A stretch of 32,291 nucleotides of DNA from a virus: positions 1-32,291 of the IMG/VR virus record IMGVR_UViG_3300020188_000031. The stretch is one strand, 5' to 3'. The notes below the pieces were generated by a model. It was not told the DNA's origin and made no database searches. It saw only the letters and a list, made by a program, of their open reading frames with translations. Positions 5,189 through 12,943 of this stretch are shown piece by piece. The translations under genes were made by a program, and so were the position numbers. Positions within the stretch are counted from its first letter, which is position 1, and each line of letters begins with the position of its first letter.

Positions 5189-5785
5189 TTAAGCTTGTGC
5201 TATTAAAATTCCGTTAAAGTAACTCAGTGATGGTCCAGCAGATACATTTCGAGAACTACCACTAGATTGATATGCGTATAGTTCTATATAATCTGTTGAA
5301 CCATTCATATATACCACACTTGATACTAATACATTTTGTTCATATGCAGTGCCAACGATTTGATTTCTACCCCCACTTTTATGTTGAGAACCATTTTTGT
5401 ATATAGCACATATAAACAACTGGTTTACCTGACTAAATCTAACTACTCCATTAATTTGATAATATCCAGCTACAGTTGGAGTAAAGCGATAGTTTGTAGT
5501 GCTATCAAAATTTGAATTAGTATCATAAGTTTCAGTGTCAAGTGCAATTTTAGTCCAAGTACCATGAGATACACTTTGGGCTGATCCATTATATACATCA
5601 AATGCTACAGGTTGTTGTGGCTTATATCCATTAGTATTAAACTGACCTACCTCTGTAGGACTATCTGCATTACCGACACCAATCCTTAATGTTCCATCAG
5701 GTGTTGCTGGCTGATAGATAGTAAAGTTATTAGATGCACTAGCATCTGTTCCGACTTGTAGTTTCTTTGATTTTACTGTACTCAT
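5189..5785 (-). CDS. C1q-like tail protein 2 (receptor-binding candidate)
   Basis: A 198-residue protein with an N-terminal base of about 70 residues ('STVKSKKLQVGTDASASNN') and then a C1q-like domain: 'GTWTKIALDTETYDTNSNF', 'NYRFTPTVAGYYQINGVVR', 'CAIYKNGSQHKSGG', 'YMNGSTDYIELYAY', 'YFNGILIAQA'. The core 'NYRFTPTVAGYYQ' is identical to that of tail protein 1, while the loops and C-terminus differ, as expected of a duplicated module under selection for new receptors. It starts as ATGA on the stop of the upstream paralogue. Confidence 0.84.
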   Translation of the reverse strand: MSTVKSKKLQVGTDASASNNFTIYQPATPDGTLRIGVGNADSPTEVGQFNTNGYKPQQPVAFDVYNGSAQSVSHGTWTKIALDTETYDTNSNFDSTTNYRFTPTVAGYYQINGVVRFSQVNQLFICAIYKNGSQHKSGGRNQIVGTAYEQNVLVSSVVYMNGSTDYIELYAYQSSGSSRNVSAGPSLSYFNGILIAQA

Positions 5786-6264
5786 ACTGCCCTCACTAAA
5801 ACTGCTTGAAATACTGTTCTATTAGAATTATTGTATGTATTGCCTGATGAAAATGTCCAACCATACATTTTAATATTATTTGTAGTCCCATTAAAATAAA
5901 GTAGAGCAGAACCAGCTAAACCTCTTATATTAGTTCCTTCAATATCAGAAAATCTTTTAACACTTACATCTGATTCATTTCTTATTTCACATATTGCTCT
6001 ACTTCCAGAAGTTGCCGGTGCAAAAATACAATTAATAAAATAATATCCAGCTACTGTTGGTTGAAATGTATTTGTTGATGTATCAAACATACTACCAACA
6101 TTATATTCAGTAGAATCAAAATCCATCAAAGTCCATGTACCAGCTGATAATGCTTGAGCAGATGATTGATAAACACTAAACGCTGGTGCATCTGTGACTA
6201 TCTTAGGTACATCAATGTTACCACCGAATGTACTTGTATCATTTCCTTTTATTGATGTGACCAT
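5782..6264 (-). CDS. C1q-like tail protein 3 (receptor-binding candidate)
   Basis: A 160-residue protein: a ~25-residue N-terminal linker ('STFGGNIDVPKIVTDAPAFS') and then the C1q-like fold ('GTWTLMDFDSTEYNV', 'FQPTVAGYYFINCIF', 'YFNGTTNNIKMYGWTFSSG', 'TVFQAVLVRAV'). It is the most divergent of the three copies. I chose ATG 6264, which shares an A with the upstream stop (TAATG), over an in-frame ATG at 6279 that lies inside the previous gene. It overlaps the next copy by ATGA. Its role would be host recognition at the tail tip. Confidence 0.82.
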   Translation of the reverse strand: MVTSIKGNDTSTFGGNIDVPKIVTDAPAFSVYQSSAQALSAGTWTLMDFDSTEYNVGSMFDTSTNTFQPTVAGYYFINCIFAPATSGSRAICEIRNESDVSVKRFSDIEGTNIRGLAGSALLYFNGTTNNIKMYGWTFSSGNTYNNSNRTVFQAVLVRAV

Positions 6265-6428
6265 TAGACTACACTCCATGTTGCACCATCACCGACAGTG
6301 ATCGTGATACCATCTGCTACAGTTACAGGACCAGCAGTCATAGCATTACGATTGTCTGCTAGTGTGTAGCTTGTATCTAGTGTGGTACTGTTTTCTACGA
6401 AACCTATGCCATTAATTGTTATGCTCAT
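6264..6428 (-). CDS. 54-aa fibre-region protein
   Basis: ATG 6428 follows AGGAGG by 4 nt and overlaps the upstream stop as ATGA. The product runs 'MSITINGIGFVENSTTLDTS' and then 'NRNAMTAGPVTVADGITITV' and ends 'DGATWSVV'. This is a small beta-rich module seen in many marine phage tail regions, where 'MTAGPVTVADGVTVTVGDGxxWxVV' also occurs as the N-terminal or C-terminal unit of fibres. It is probably a structural or attachment piece of the receptor-binding apparatus. The role is inferred from context. Confidence 0.75.
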   Translation of the reverse strand: MSITINGIGFVENSTTLDTSYTLADNRNAMTAGPVTVADGITITVGDGATWSVV

Positions 6429-6595
6429 TCTGCCTCCTCTGGTGTATTACCTTCTGCAACCCATTCTAGGTATTCTTGGTAGTCTGTATTAGCTTCGTCA
6501 AATGGTATAGATACTATTCTATTATTTTCTATTTTATTAACACAAGATGTTGTGTTGGTAATTGGATTGTTTACTAATTTATATTGTATTGTCAT
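6425..6595 (-). CDS. Small phage protein, 56 aa (tail-fibre-associated)
   Basis: I chose ATG 6595: GGAG lies 7 nt upstream, and the start falls one base after the stop of the 389-aa fibre gene. The protein starts 'MTIQYKLVNNPITNTTSCVN' and ends 'DYQEYLEWVAEGNTPEEAE'. The terminal pattern 'Y..YL.WVAEGNTPEPA' is widespread in small proteins beside phage tail-fibre genes and at the ends of some fibre-assembly proteins. The function is not established; a chaperone or assembly role is likely. Confidence 0.75.
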   Translation of the reverse strand: MTIQYKLVNNPITNTTSCVNKIENNRIVSIPFDEANTDYQEYLEWVAEGNTPEEAE

Positions 6596-6596
6596 A

Positions 6597-7766
6597 TTAT
6601 AACTCCGCACTAAATCCTATATATGCCGCAGTATTATTTGTTATAACCATACCAGCATATCCTTGTGTAACAGAAAGATTAGTATTAACAAATAATCCTA
6701 CAGAATTAATATTACTTTGTCCCCATAAATTAAGATTGTTAAAATTATCTCCAATATTATTTGAAAGACTTCTGTAATAATCTGTTCCAGTAACATGGTC
6801 TAGTGATGGTGTTGTTCTCATTGTTACTGGCAAATCCATAAATACATAAGTTGTGGTTGATGTATAGTTATTAGATATTCCTAGAAATTTATTACTTCCT
6901 TCACACCATGTTATATAATACCTCTGACATCTTGCTAACTCCATATCGTATGGTCTGTGTTCAAATGGTGTAGCTGTGTCACCTACTTCTAGTTGGACAC
7001 CTGTGATGTTGATGTAGTTAGATGTAGAGTCTGCTAGGTTGACTGTAAGTCCAGCCGCTAGATCTGTAGTATCTGTGGCTTCCCAAGATGTTGGCACTGA
7101 ACCTGTATTATAATCACTTCCAGAAGCCAAAAACCAAGCCATACGAATTGAGTCATTATTATCATTATCAAAAGCACCTGTAGTATCACCAGCAAATGTC
7201 AATATTTTCTTTTCCCATGTATCAGCAGAATCTATAGTGTAAGTTGAACTAATCATTCTGGTATTATCTCTATCTTGTATATTAACTTGATATGTGCCAG
7301 TTTTGTTTGATTTTATCCAAAACGATAATGTAACTGATTCAGCATTTGATGTGCCTTTTTTTAAATGTTGTAAGTGTTGACCTTCAAATCTATAGTGTAG
7401 CTGAAAACTAGAACTCGCACTTAAACTAGCATTGGCTGTTGTACAAGCCATTTTTAAACTATTAGCAAATCCTTGTCCTGACGGAACATCTGTGTCTTGT
7501 GTAAATGTCCATGTACCAGCAGTTGAAAATACATGATTCCATCTGTCACAAGTATAATATCCTGATGTAGTTTTACCACTAACACTAGTTCCCCTCTGTG
7601 CTATCCTCATATCACCATTGATGATAAGATTGCGTACACCTAAAGCATTTTGTGTTGCTAGTGTCTGTGTCGTTGCTGGTAATGTCAGCGTATTGCTACC
7701 AGCTACACTCGGTGCTGATATGCTAATGCTTCCTGATGTATCGCCTTGTAAATTTATACTAGCCAC
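6597..7766 (-). CDS. Tail fibre / receptor-binding protein, 389 aa
   Basis: Starts at GTG 7766 after AAGGGG. The N-terminal ~45 residues are the beta-rich attachment motif 'SGSISISAPSVAGSNTLTLP' plus 'ATTQTLA', a common base of phage fibre modules. Then comes 'GVRNLIINGDMRIAQRGTS' and 'YYTCDRWNHVF', the start of a carbohydrate-binding-like beta sandwich seen in many fibre proteins; it ends near 'ITGVQLEVGDTATPFEHRPY' (about residue 270). The C-terminal ~120 residues are a separate beta-rich domain, probably the receptor tip. It lies in a run of fibre genes and is a main candidate for host-range determination. Confidence 0.85.
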   Translation of the reverse strand: MASINLQGDTSGSISISAPSVAGSNTLTLPATTQTLATQNALGVRNLIINGDMRIAQRGTSVSGKTTSGYYTCDRWNHVFSTAGTWTFTQDTDVPSGQGFANSLKMACTTANASLSASSSFQLHYRFEGQHLQHLKKGTSNAESVTLSFWIKSNKTGTYQVNIQDRDNTRMISSTYTIDSADTWEKKILTFAGDTTGAFDNDNNDSIRMAWFLASGSDYNTGSVPTSWEATDTTDLAAGLTVNLADSTSNYINITGVQLEVGDTATPFEHRPYDMELARCQRYYITWCEGSNKFLGISNNYTSTTTYVFMDLPVTMRTTPSLDHVTGTDYYRSLSNNIGDNFNNLNLWGQSNINSVGLFVNTNLSVTQGYAGMVITNNTAAYIGFSAEL

Positions 7767-7986
7767 ATGTAGCCCCTTTTAGTTCTTCTACAGTTGTCAT
7801 ACTGTCTACTTGGTTAGTAATATCACGAAGTCTTTGTTTCTCAGCAACAATAGCAGTTGTATCTGCATTTGTTTCTTGTGCTTTTTGAAACAATATATCT
7901 TGCTCTTCTAATAAAGGTTTTCGTTCTTCACGAAGTCTATCTTTAGTAATTTCTTTTGCTTTGGTTATGTTTACTTGTATACCCAT
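7759..7986 (-). CDS. Small helical protein, 75 aa (fibre region)
   Basis: ATG 7986 shares its A with the upstream stop (TAATG) and has GGAG upstream; an in-frame ATG at 8001 lies inside the previous gene. The protein is almost wholly helical and charged ('KAKEITKDRLREERKPLLEE', 'EKQRLRDITNQVDSM') and suggests a coiled coil. Proteins of this form beside tail fibres are usually fibre-assembly chaperones or minor tail parts. It overlaps the start of the 389-aa fibre gene by 8 nt. Confidence 0.72.
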   Translation of the reverse strand: MGIQVNITKAKEITKDRLREERKPLLEEQDILFQKAQETNADTTAIVAEKQRLRDITNQVDSMTTVEELKGATCG

Positions 7987-8180
7987 TATTGCCACTCCCA
8001 TGCGTTTCTAAAAGTTCTATCAGATGGAATATCTGATGCGTTTACAATATGATATTCTTTACCAGCTGGAACATCTTTTGCTGCTAGTTCTTCGATGGTG
8101 TGAGTTTCTAACCATTCTGCTGTTGGTATGATGATAGCGATAGTGCCGTCATCGTTTTTATATACTATTCTTTTTTCCAT
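7986..8180 (-). CDS. Conserved small tail-region protein, 64 aa
   Basis: The ATG at 8180 is preceded by AAGGA. The sequence 'RIVYKNDDGTIAIIIPTAEW' followed by 'EELAAKDVPAGKEYHIVNAS' and 'DIPSDRTFRNAWEW' matches a small protein type found in many phages beside tail-fibre genes. The same stretch also occurs as the C-terminal unit of some larger fibre-assembly proteins. No enzymatic motif is seen. It ends in Glu-Trp-Gln with a TAATG overlap, a junction repeated at 25386-25401. Confidence 0.8.
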   Translation of the reverse strand: MEKRIVYKNDDGTIAIIIPTAEWLETHTIEELAAKDVPAGKEYHIVNASDIPSDRTFRNAWEWQ

Positions 8181-8189
8181 ATTTTTTCC

Positions 8190-8756
8190 TTATCTAAATA
8201 CTGAAATACAAACTTGATAACAATCTTGATATGAGTTACCAGTTGCATCTGTTGTTGTAAATGGAAAACTGCCTGTAGATAAAACTTTTGGAGCAAAACT
8301 TATATTATCACTTGCGGCAATACCACTTTGTTCACTGCCACACCCACAAACAGTATAATTTGCATCAGGCATATTAGTTGTAAAATTTACTGTTGCTCTT
8401 CCTGTTCCCCCATCTGTAACAGATGAAATATTACCACTTGCTCTAATTGTAAATGTATCTGTTGTTATATTCAAAAATGCACGACAAGCATATACTGGAG
8501 CAGAACCACTAGCGTTAAATAATGATAAAGCATCGCTATCTGCATAAGAAGATACTCCAGTTAATGATGAACCATCAAGGGCTGGTAATGCACCTGTTAG
8601 TGCTGATGCTGGTAATGTCTTACCACTTGCCATTGTAATACCACTGCTATCTACTGTAGCAATGTCTGTACCAGCACTCTGTAGTTTTAACTCACCAGAT
8701 GTATCTGATGTTAATACTAATCCGTTGGTTGTATCTGCGTTTATATTTACTGACAT
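8190..8756 (-). CDS. Tail protein with fibre-base repeat, 188 aa
   Basis: The N-terminal ~60 residues have the pattern 'GLVLTSDTSGELKLQSAGTD' and 'ASGKTLPASALTGALPALDG', typical of marine phage fibre N-termini. The C-terminal ~115 residues form a beta-rich domain ('ACRAFLNITTDTFTIRASGN', 'GRATVNFTTNMPDANYTVCG', 'GNSYQDCYQVCISVFR') with several Cys. This type of C-terminal domain follows fibre bases in many phage proteins and is likely a receptor-facing module. It starts one base after the stop of the gp17-like gene. Confidence 0.8.
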   Translation of the reverse strand: MSVNINADTTNGLVLTSDTSGELKLQSAGTDIATVDSSGITMASGKTLPASALTGALPALDGSSLTGVSSYADSDALSLFNASGSAPVYACRAFLNITTDTFTIRASGNISSVTDGGTGRATVNFTTNMPDANYTVCGCGSEQSGIAASDNISFAPKVLSTGSFPFTTTDATGNSYQDCYQVCISVFR

Positions 8757-8757
8757 A

Positions 8758-10437
8758 TTATAATACCACCCATCTTTGTCCTGAAGGAACTGTGACTGAG
8801 AACCCGCTTGTAATTGTAATTGGTCCTACAGAGAAACCATTTGTTCCTGTTGTTAATGTATAGTCTTCACTGATGCTTGTACTATTCTCATAGATTACAC
8901 CACCAGCTGATGCTCCACCGCCACCACCGATTGCACCCCAAGCTGATCCATCATATCCTTCAAAGCTTGTCGATGTTGTATTGAATCGTAAGTAACCAGC
9001 ACTAGGTGAACCATCACGATCACCATCTGTACCACTTGGTAGTTCTGCTGATCCTGTTGCTGATGTCTTAGTCACTACACCATTGGTATCTACAACTGCA
9101 TCATTCCATGCTGAACCATCATAGACACGCATCTTATTAGTAGATGTATTGTAATATAGATCACCAGCATTGAGAGGATCACCATCGTTATCTACTGTTG
9201 GATCAGATGCTTTAGCACCTAGGTATGTATCATCAAAGTTATCAGCTGCGGCTTCAGCTGCGGCTTGTGCAGTCTGTGCTGCGGTTGCTGCATTACTTGC
9301 TGTAGTCGCTGAAGTAGATGCATTGTTTGAGTAGGTTAATGCATTACTTGCGTATGTTTGAGCAGTATTTGCACTTGTTGATGCATTAGTTGCACTCGTA
9401 GCTGCTGAAGTTGCACTTTGCGAAGATGCAGTTGCAAATGTACTTGCTTCATTTCTATAAGTTAATGCACTTGCTTCACTAGAATTTGCACTTGTAGCTG
9501 ATGATGCAGCAGCAGTTGCTGAAGTTGCTGCGTTTGTTTCACTTGTCGATGCATTGCTTGCAGATGTTGCAGCACTAGATGCAGAGCTTGCTGCGTTAGT
9601 CTCTGATGTAGATGCTGCACTTGCACTTGCTGCGGCATTAGTCTCTGCTGTTTCAGCGTTAGTCTCGGCTGTCTCCGCATTTGTCTCTGCTGTTTCTGCT
9701 GCTGCCTGTGCTGCTTCTGCGGCTGCTTGAGCAGCTTCTGCTGCGACCTGTGCTGTATTAGCTGATGCTGCATCAACGATTAAGTCCCACTTAGTATAGT
9801 CAGCATTAGTTGTTAGTGGTAATGAACCTGAAGAAGTGTGGGCAGTGACACATAGATAGATGTTAGCTGTTGTTGTGTCTTTCACCAAGTCACGTTTATT
9901 GTATGCTGTACCAGCTGCCCAATCACCACGATAGTCACCGATCTGTTCACCAATCACTGGGTTACCATTCGCATCAAACGCTAGTGTTTTGTTTGCTCGG
10001 TCTACATCATTTGGTAGAACCATATTAATATTGGAAGGATCTGTGTTAGGCGCACGTAATGCACGATCAGCTTGTTCTTGGACTTGTTGTACAAAGATAG
10101 TTTGGCTGTCAAACTCATCGTTTAATGTTTCGGCAAATAAAGGACCACCTGTAGTAAAGTCTGTTGTTCTTTCAATATCACGATCACCAACAATAGTAAT
10201 ACGATCAGATGCGGTAGGTGTGCTAGGAACATTAGTACCAACAACGATAGTAACACTACCAGTACCATCTGCATTAAGAGATACTGTATAGTCTGTTGTG
10301 AGTGTAAGTTCTGTATAATTAAAATATACAGCAACGTCAGTCTGAGCTAAGACTTCAAAGTTAAAGGCGTAAGGACCTGTACCAGCAGAGCCGGTATAAA
10401 CTATACGTCTAGTTGTGCTTGATATATCGATTGCCAT
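8758..10437 (-). CDS. T7 gp17-like tail fibre with Ala-rich coiled-coil shaft, 559 aa
   Basis: Residues 1-155 match the T7 gp17 N-terminal tail-binding domain ('YTGSAGTGPYAFNFEVL', 'FTTGGPLFAETLNDEFDSQT', 'QQVQEQADRALRAP'). Residues ~168-220 ('YRGDWAAGTAYNKRDLV', 'IYLCVTAHTSS') resemble a CBM5/12 chitin-binding-like module. Residues ~223-398 are an Ala/Ser/Thr/Asn repeat shaft that includes a perfect heptad, AETAETN, three times. The rest is a beta-rich tip of about 160 residues containing 'GDLYYNTSTNKMRVYDGSAW' and 'GYLRFNTTSTSFEGYDGSAW', a duplicated motif. It should anchor the fibre assembly to the tail, with the following small genes supplying tips. It lies directly after the internal virion genes, as gp17 does in T7. 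Confidence 0.9.
   Translation of the reverse strand: MAIDISSTTRRIVYTGSAGTGPYAFNFEVLAQTDVAVYFNYTELTLTTDYTVSLNADGTGSVTIVVGTNVPSTPTASDRITIVGDRDIERTTDFTTGGPLFAETLNDEFDSQTIFVQQVQEQADRALRAPNTDPSNINMVLPNDVDRANKTLAFDANGNPVIGEQIGDYRGDWAAGTAYNKRDLVKDTTTANIYLCVTAHTSSGSLPLTTNADYTKWDLIVDAASANTAQVAAEAAQAAAEAAQAAAETAETNAETAETNAETAETNAAASASAASTSETNAASSASSAATSASNASTSETNAATSATAAASSATSANSSEASALTYRNEASTFATASSQSATSAATSATNASTSANTAQTYASNALTYSNNASTSATTASNAATAAQTAQAAAEAAADNFDDTYLGAKASDPTVDNDGDPLNAGDLYYNTSTNKMRVYDGSAWNDAVVDTNGVVTKTSATGSAELPSGTDGDRDGSPSAGYLRFNTTSTSFEGYDGSAWGAIGGGGGASAGGVIYENSTSISEDYTLTTGTNGFSVGPITITSGFSVTVPSGQRWVVL
9637..9699 (-). repeat. Three tandem 21-bp repeats encoding AETAETN
   Basis: Residues 247-267 of the gp17-like fibre are three copies of the heptad AETAETN in imperfect 21-bp DNA repeats. 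They lie in the middle of the 9244-9771 Ala-rich shaft. Heptad periodicity fits a trimeric coiled coil, and the tandem DNA could change copy number by slippage and so change fibre length. Confidence 0.7.
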
Positions 10438-10471
10438 AAGTATCCTCTAATTTGTTTTTACCATAGTTTTT

Positions 10472-12943
10472 TTAATCTAACAACGTTTCTTCGCTTATTT
10501 CTGGCGCTCTTCTAGGAGTTCTTTCTCCCGGCGCCCACCAGAAATCTTGTCCTGTTTCACGCTGATATTTATTCATTTGTTTATTAAATCTAGATCTTGC
10601 TTTTGGATCAGCCCATTCTTCTAAGTTTTCTAGCGCCAATCTTCTAAATGCAAGATTTAAATACCAGATAGATTGTCCCGGTGTATATCTACCAGTAAAT
10701 CTAGTTATTTCTTTAATGAAGTTTGTATCATCACCTTGTATTAATTCTTGTATATTACCAGCAGATAAACGTAATAGATCTGATCCTAAACCAATCACTG
10801 GTCCAGCAAGTGTTTCACCTAAGCCACCACCATATCGATTTGTTGAACTTGTTAAGAAGTCACCAAAGATACCTAATGCACCGCCTTGTAATATTGATGC
10901 TCCAATAAAATCAGCAGTATCCATTTTCCTAGGATCACGTCCTTTAGATATTTCTTTTAACTGCACAGCTAAACCACCCATTAAGCTAGCACCAATAAAT
11001 AAATCCATCATATTGTTTGCACGGCTCATCTTACTTGATAGAACTAATCCTTGCTGTGCTTTAGAATATTCTTTAGCTTTGATGGTACGCATAATGTTGT
11101 TATGAAATAATGTTACTGAATAGTTCTTATACATTGCTGCAGATCTTACAACTTCACCCATAAATGTTCCCGGCTTAGTTGCTCCACCTAAGAATGCTTT
11201 ACCTCTAATACTTGTTGTAGGTACAGCAAAATCTGTTTCTCTATTAATCATCTCTAATACACGTAAAGATAAATCAGGGTCAGCTGCACGCATATCATCT
11301 GGTCTTAAGAATGATGAACCTTCATGTTCGTATAGTTTAGTTTTACGCATTTGATCCCAACGTGTATCCAGACCATATCTTGCTAATGTTGTTTGTAAAG
11401 GTTTATCAATCTGATCAAAGTTCTTACCAACGTTATCAGCTAAGTGACCCATAAATTCCATACCAAATGCAAATCGTCCAGCTTGTGTCCAGCCAGATAA
11501 TCCAGATAGCCTTAATACTTTATCAGTAATTAAACTACTAATTCCGGGAGCTGATACCTCACCAAAATAACGATGTTGAGTAGATGCTGTGCTGATATAA
11601 TTATCTGCAATCAAACCTAATCTAAGTGCAGCTTTAGTTGCATCTTCACCTCTAAATATATTGCTAACAATTCTAGTCATCAATTTAGTTACAGGAATGC
11701 CAGCCATCTTCGCTGCAATACGTTGTGTATTTAAGTCACCAATAGCAGATATAGCAGCTGCTCCCAATTGTGCAGCTTGTAAGATATTACGAGTCGCTTG
11801 TAAACTACGAGCTACTGGACCGTTCATTGGTGCCTGATCCTTACCTTCATAAATATCTAACATCTGTCTAAACTGTCGTAACTGAGATTCCAATTGCTCA
11901 CGTCCGCTTTTACCTAATGTGCTAGATTTATTCTTAACAGTATTCTCAATAAATTGAACTGTAGCGTTAGGGTTTGGTCCAAATGTTTCTAATAAAGCAA
12001 TTTGACGAGACATTCTTTCCAAGTGATTCATCATATTATTAAATGCATTAGGATCACCAAACTTTGTCTGATAATCCATCCAAGAATCCGCATCCTTAAA
12101 TACCAAGAATCGATGATCTAAATGACGATTAGCTAATGATCTTCCACGTATGGCTGCGCTAGGTTCTATCGTCGACCAACCTTCACTACGAATAGTATCA
12201 AATGTTTCTTTTAATGCATCTTTTAATTCTTCACCTTTTAGTAGCTGACCTGTTCTTTCGCTATACATTTTCTTATGATCAAGACGATCTACTATAAAGT
12301 CATACCAATCATCAAAGCCAACTCTTTCTAATGCATATGGATCATGTATCTGACTTAATCCCCAATCAGATCTTTTAGGTATCTGCCCACCCATCTTGTT
12401 AAATAATGTTCTTGCTAACTCACTAGCTTCTTTCCATGCTTGTGATAATTGTACAGCTGCAGCATCTTCAACTTCTTCACCAAATAATGCTTTGATCATT
12501 TGACGCTGTAATGGTTGATTCCCTTGTACACCTAATACACCTTTTTTACCAAACTGTAAGATTGCTTCTTCCATCTTGTTAAGTAAAATACCATGATAAG
12601 ATTTTTGTCTATATTGAAGACTGGTGTAGTTTGATATCTCATCCTGTTCGACTAATGCTTGCATTGCTTTGGCTGGAGTTGTACCGTCACCATACTCATC
12701 CATATACTTCATTATATTGCGCTGTACAACTGCTTGTCTAATTACTCGATTCTCAGCATTTGCTTGCATTTGTTTCAGCATATCCATAGTTACTTCTGTA
12801 GCAGTTTGCTCAGCTTCAACTTCAGGCATCTGAGTTTTGTAATATCTTAAGTTCTTTTTATACAACTCATCAGCTTGCTTTGCATACTTTTCTGATATGC
12901 TCTTATTTTTCTTGGCTGCTAAAATACAACTATTAAGACCCAC
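10472..12943 (-). CDS. Internal virion protein (gp16-position), 823 aa
   Basis: The start is GTG 12943 with AAAGG 7 nt upstream; the frame upstream is closed by a stop. The N-terminal half is charged and helical. The C-terminal third has hydrophobic, Gly/Ala-rich helices ('MMDLFIGASLMGGLAVQL', 'FIGASILQGGALGIFGDFL', 'GPVIGLGSDLLRL') that could insert into the host membrane. By position (third large protein after the tail tube and just before the gp17-like fibre) it corresponds to T7 gp16, which forms part of the ejected trans-envelope channel. I see no transglycosylase motif. Related long proteins are common in marine podoviruses. The gene overlaps the upstream virion gene by 11 nt. Confidence 0.75.
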   Translation of the reverse strand: MGLNSCILAAKKNKSISEKYAKQADELYKKNLRYYKTQMPEVEAEQTATEVTMDMLKQMQANAENRVIRQAVVQRNIMKYMDEYGDGTTPAKAMQALVEQDEISNYTSLQYRQKSYHGILLNKMEEAILQFGKKGVLGVQGNQPLQRQMIKALFGEEVEDAAAVQLSQAWKEASELARTLFNKMGGQIPKRSDWGLSQIHDPYALERVGFDDWYDFIVDRLDHKKMYSERTGQLLKGEELKDALKETFDTIRSEGWSTIEPSAAIRGRSLANRHLDHRFLVFKDADSWMDYQTKFGDPNAFNNMMNHLERMSRQIALLETFGPNPNATVQFIENTVKNKSSTLGKSGREQLESQLRQFRQMLDIYEGKDQAPMNGPVARSLQATRNILQAAQLGAAAISAIGDLNTQRIAAKMAGIPVTKLMTRIVSNIFRGEDATKAALRLGLIADNYISTASTQHRYFGEVSAPGISSLITDKVLRLSGLSGWTQAGRFAFGMEFMGHLADNVGKNFDQIDKPLQTTLARYGLDTRWDQMRKTKLYEHEGSSFLRPDDMRAADPDLSLRVLEMINRETDFAVPTTSIRGKAFLGGATKPGTFMGEVVRSAAMYKNYSVTLFHNNIMRTIKAKEYSKAQQGLVLSSKMSRANNMMDLFIGASLMGGLAVQLKEISKGRDPRKMDTADFIGASILQGGALGIFGDFLTSSTNRYGGGLGETLAGPVIGLGSDLLRLSAGNIQELIQGDDTNFIKEITRFTGRYTPGQSIWYLNLAFRRLALENLEEWADPKARSRFNKQMNKYQRETGQDFWWAPGERTPRRAPEISEETLLD

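Noticed and set aside
9462-9776. A 104-codon - strand open frame made almost only of Gln, Leu, His and Arg
   Set aside because: It is the shifted reading of the Ala-rich repeats of the gp17-like fibre; composition is an artefact of the repeats.
10716-11105. + strand frame of 129 codons
   Set aside because: Antisense shadow of the 823-aa internal virion protein, with no ribosome site.
12933-12943. Frameshift joining the two large internal virion genes into one protein
   Set aside because: The downstream gene has its own GTG with AAAGG upstream and a stop in its frame just before; an 11-nt overlap is normal in this genome.
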